16,995 nt of DNA from positions 1-16,995 of the forward strand of contig CAVJHK010000039.1 in assembly GCA_963649295.1 (NCBI GenBank), read 5' to 3'. The notes under the pieces were generated by a model. The model saw only the letters and a list, made by a program, of their open reading frames with translations. It made no database searches and had not been told where the DNA came from. Positions 15,046-16,995 of this stretch are shown here, piece after piece; position 1 is the stretch's first letter; the number at the start of each line of letters is the position of its first letter. Source of the DNA: RGIG3528 sp963649295 (GTDB lineage Bacteria > Bacillota > Clostridia > Lachnospirales > Lachnospiraceae). A program made the position numbers and the translations under genes.

Positions 15046-15141
15046 ATATAGTATCCTTTTTTTAATTTCAAGCGGATGAAGCCAAGCTTTCTCGTGCTTA
15101 TGCGGCTTAAGCATTCATATCCCAAGCACTCATTTGTTTTA

Positions 15142-16320
15142 TCAGTCAAGATAATCGCGGAGCTTCTTTGCCCTTGAGGGGTGGCGGAGCTTGCGAAGCG
15201 CCTTTGCCTCGATCTGGCGGATACGCTCACGTGTAACGTTGAATTCCTTGCCCACCTCTTCAAGCGTGCGCTGGCGGCCGTCATCAAGCCCGAATCGAAG
15301 GCGAAGCACCTTTTGTTCGCGGTCGGTGAGGGTCGCAAGGACTTCGTTTATTTGCTCTTTAAGGAGCGTGAATGCCGCCGCCTCCTGAGGTGTGGGCATG
15401 TGGTCGTCTTCTATGAAATCGCCGAGATGCGAGTCTTCCTCTTCGCCGATGGGAGTTTCGAGAGATACGGGCTCCTGTGAGATTTTTTGGATCTCACGCA
15501 CACGTTCGACGGGGATTCCCATTTCATGCGCTATTTCCTCGGGGCTCGGCTCACGTCCGAGTTCCTGTAAGAGCTGGCGCTGAACACGGATGAGCTTGTT
15601 TATTGTTTCGACCATGTGGACGGGGATACGGATTGTGCGTGCCTGATCCGCAATCGCACGTGTGATTGCCTGACGAATCCACCAGGTTGCATAGGTCGAA
15701 AATTTGTAGCCCTTGCGGTAATCAAATTTTTCGACAGCCTTGATTAATCCCAAATTTCCCTCCTGGATTAAGTCAAGGAACTGCATGCCGCGTCCCACAT
15801 AGCGCTTTGCGATAGAAACAACAAGACGCAAATTGGCTTCCGCAAGGCGTTTTTTTGCGGCGGTGTCGCCCTGTTCCATTCGCTTTGCAAGCACAAGCTC
15901 TTCTTCCGCTGTGAGGAGCGGAACCTTGCCTATTTCCTTTAAATAAAGGCGCACGGGATCTTCAAGCGAAACACCCTCGGGAATCGAAAGGTCGATCTTT
16001 GAAAGTTCTTCGATTTCGTCAAGTCCGCTGATTTCGGAATCGATATCGGCGCTTTCCAAGAGATCCTCTTCCTCTTCGCCCACCGTATTGTCGGAAATAC
16101 GCAGAACATCTATCCCCGCATGGTCAAGCTCGTCATATACCTTTTCCGTCTTTTTTTCGTCAAGGTCAATATCCTTTAATATATCATTTATTTCATTGAT
16201 CTCGAGCGTGTTCTTTTTTTTCTGACCGAGCGCAATGAGAGAGTCGATTTTGGACTTGAGCTGTACGCTTGCCTCATCTGTTTCAATCATCAAATCATCG
16301 ATTTCGTCAATATTGGTCAT
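15142..16320 (-). CDS. rpoD: RNA polymerase primary sigma factor (sigma-A/RpoD)
   Basis: 392 residues from ATG 16320, with AAAGGAG just upstream; the in-frame TTG at 16335 lies within that RBS and is rejected. It is the housekeeping sigma factor that directs RNA polymerase to -35/-10 promoters. An acidic, weakly conserved N-terminus (1-110) precedes region 1.2 (SLEDPVRLYLKEIGKVPLL, 118-136). Region 2 (about 163-237) has NLRLVVSIAKRYVGRGM, FLDLIQEGNLGLIKAVEKFD and the -10-binding FSTYATWWIRQAI. Region 3 covers about 238-315. Region 4 has TLTDREQKVLRLRFGL and the -35 helix-turn-helix TLEEVGKEFNVTRERIRQIE (352-371). It starts 33 bp after the dnaG stop and belongs to the macromolecular-synthesis cluster dnaG–rpoD. 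Nothing unusual is seen in the conserved regions. Confidence 0.97.
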   Translation of the reverse strand: MTNIDEIDDLMIETDEASVQLKSKIDSLIALGQKKKNTLEINEINDILKDIDLDEKKTEKVYDELDHAGIDVLRISDNTVGEEEEDLLESADIDSEISGLDEIEELSKIDLSIPEGVSLEDPVRLYLKEIGKVPLLTAEEELVLAKRMEQGDTAAKKRLAEANLRLVVSIAKRYVGRGMQFLDLIQEGNLGLIKAVEKFDYRKGYKFSTYATWWIRQAITRAIADQARTIRIPVHMVETINKLIRVQRQLLQELGREPSPEEIAHEMGIPVERVREIQKISQEPVSLETPIGEEEDSHLGDFIEDDHMPTPQEAAAFTLLKEQINEVLATLTDREQKVLRLRFGLDDGRQRTLEEVGKEFNVTRERIRQIEAKALRKLRHPSRAKKLRDYLD

Positions 16321-16353
16321 ATTTGCTCCTTTCAAGCATTTGGTTAAATACCT

Positions 16354-16995
16354 CTAAAACAATTTTTTTGTACGGTTTTTGAGACTTGCTTCCTCCCTTA
16401 TAAGCTCGGTCATGCGGGCACCGTTGCCGTTTTTGACACATTCTGCCGTTTCTCTTTTTACGGATGCGATTTTTATTTGACGGACAATGTCTTCAACCGC
16501 CTTTTCGGCGTCAAGGGTCGTAAGTTCCCCGGGGATTTCCGTTTGAAAAATTTCGGCAACCGTTTCCTGTTCCTCTTTTTCGTAAAAGAGATTTAAAATA
16601 TTTGATGCATTTATATTAACATTCTTTGTAAGTTCCGAATATACATATTCCGCAACCTTAACATATATGTCGGAAAAAAAGTCTTTTGGGCTTAGCACTC
16701 GCGAAACTTTTTTAAAAATTTCGGGATAATCGGAAATATATGTAAGAAGCAGCCGCTCCGCCTTAAGCAAGCCTTCGTCAGCGGGATTAAGGGTATTTTC
16801 TTCTTTTCGTCCATAGGACATGCCGCCATCGGAATTATAGGTGCGCTTATTCCTGTTCACATATTTGGGATTTTCGTTTTGTTCGCCTGTAAACGGATTT
16901 CCGTAATAATCGCCCTGTTCCCACAGGGCAGAATTATCCGGATTTTTGCCTGTTTTGCCCGCAACATCCACAAGCAGCGAATCAAATTTTTTGGG
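16354..16995 (-). CDS. dnaG: DNA primase, C-terminal part (runs off the right edge)
   Basis: 213 residues, open to the right edge with no start in the window. The first visible residues (PKKFDSLLVDVAGKTG) continue from the missing catalytic part. A polar, Asn/Gly-rich linker of about 60 residues follows. Then comes the helical C-terminal domain (LLKAERLLLTYISDYPEIFKKV, then LSPKDFFSDIYVKVAEYVY) that in DnaG binds the replicative helicase DnaB/DnaC, ending with the basic tail NRTKKLF. Primase makes the RNA primers for lagging-strand replication. The assignment rests on the C-terminal pattern plus its place directly before rpoD. The zinc-finger and TOPRIM domains are outside the window. Confidence 0.88.
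   Translation of the reverse strand, partial: PKKFDSLLVDVAGKTGKNPDNSALWEQGDYYGNPFTGEQNENPKYVNRNKRTYNSDGGMSYGRKEENTLNPADEGLLKAERLLLTYISDYPEIFKKVSRVLSPKDFFSDIYVKVAEYVYSELTKNVNINASNILNLFYEKEEQETVAEIFQTEIPGELTTLDAEKAVEDIVRQIKIASVKRETAECVKNGNGARMTELIREEASLKNRTKKLF

Noticed and set aside
15046..15141. Terminator or small gene between rpoD and trmK
   Set aside because: I see no stable hairpin with a U-run and no frame with an RBS; the genes are probably co-transcribed.

Overview
The window looks like a chromosomal segment of a Clostridia-type Firmicute, most likely Lachnospiraceae. Three things point there: the minus-strand order dnaG–rpoD–trmK, a type A RNase P RNA, and a TGS-domain nucleoside kinase of the clostridial kind. 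Most genes lie on the minus strand; only the pyridoxal kinase gene (597-1775) is on the plus strand. All identifications come from reading the sequence and from memory of families; no database search was run. A run of 10 N at 13628-13637 marks an assembly gap.

Layout from left to right. 1-286: 5' part of a GH3 beta-glucosidase-like gene (minus), running off the left edge. 287-596: divergent intergenic region with four 28-bp tandem repeats, a dyad and a pdxK promoter. 597-1775: pyridoxal/pyridoxamine kinase enlarged by an internal 13-residue tandem repeat. 1807-3585: O-antigen-ligase/polymerase-like membrane protein (minus). 3713-5488 and 5565-9239: two related secreted Ig-like (BIG2) proteins. 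The upstream 1224-residue one has a long structured leader, a strong RBS and a strong terminator, like an abundant S-layer-type surface protein. 9630-11120: threonine synthase. 11124-11939: a small protein with two AP2-like DNA-binding segments flanking a decayed HNH nuclease core. 11963-12323: RNase P RNA. 12476-14171: nucleoside kinase interrupted by the gap. 14149-15045: TrmK tRNA methyltransferase. 15142-16320: housekeeping sigma factor. 16354-16995: C-terminal part of DNA primase.

Functional grouping. The right third is a housekeeping block (primase, sigma-A, tRNA methylation, nucleoside salvage, RNase P), with short gaps and one 23-bp overlap suggesting an operon. The centre is a cell-surface block: two secreted Ig-like proteins followed by a polysaccharide ligase/polymerase-like protein that could act on a surface glycan. 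Between them, rnpB, the AP2/HNH-derived gene and thrC follow one another with no visible terminator, and only 3 bp separate the AP2 gene from thrC.

The most unusual points are these: the apparently domesticated AP2–dead-HNH protein in an operon with thrC; short tandem-repeat expansions inside conserved enzymes (PdxK, TrmK, possibly the kinase at the gap) as well as between genes; and the paired surface proteins with an elaborate leader and a terminator set just before the second gene's start codon.
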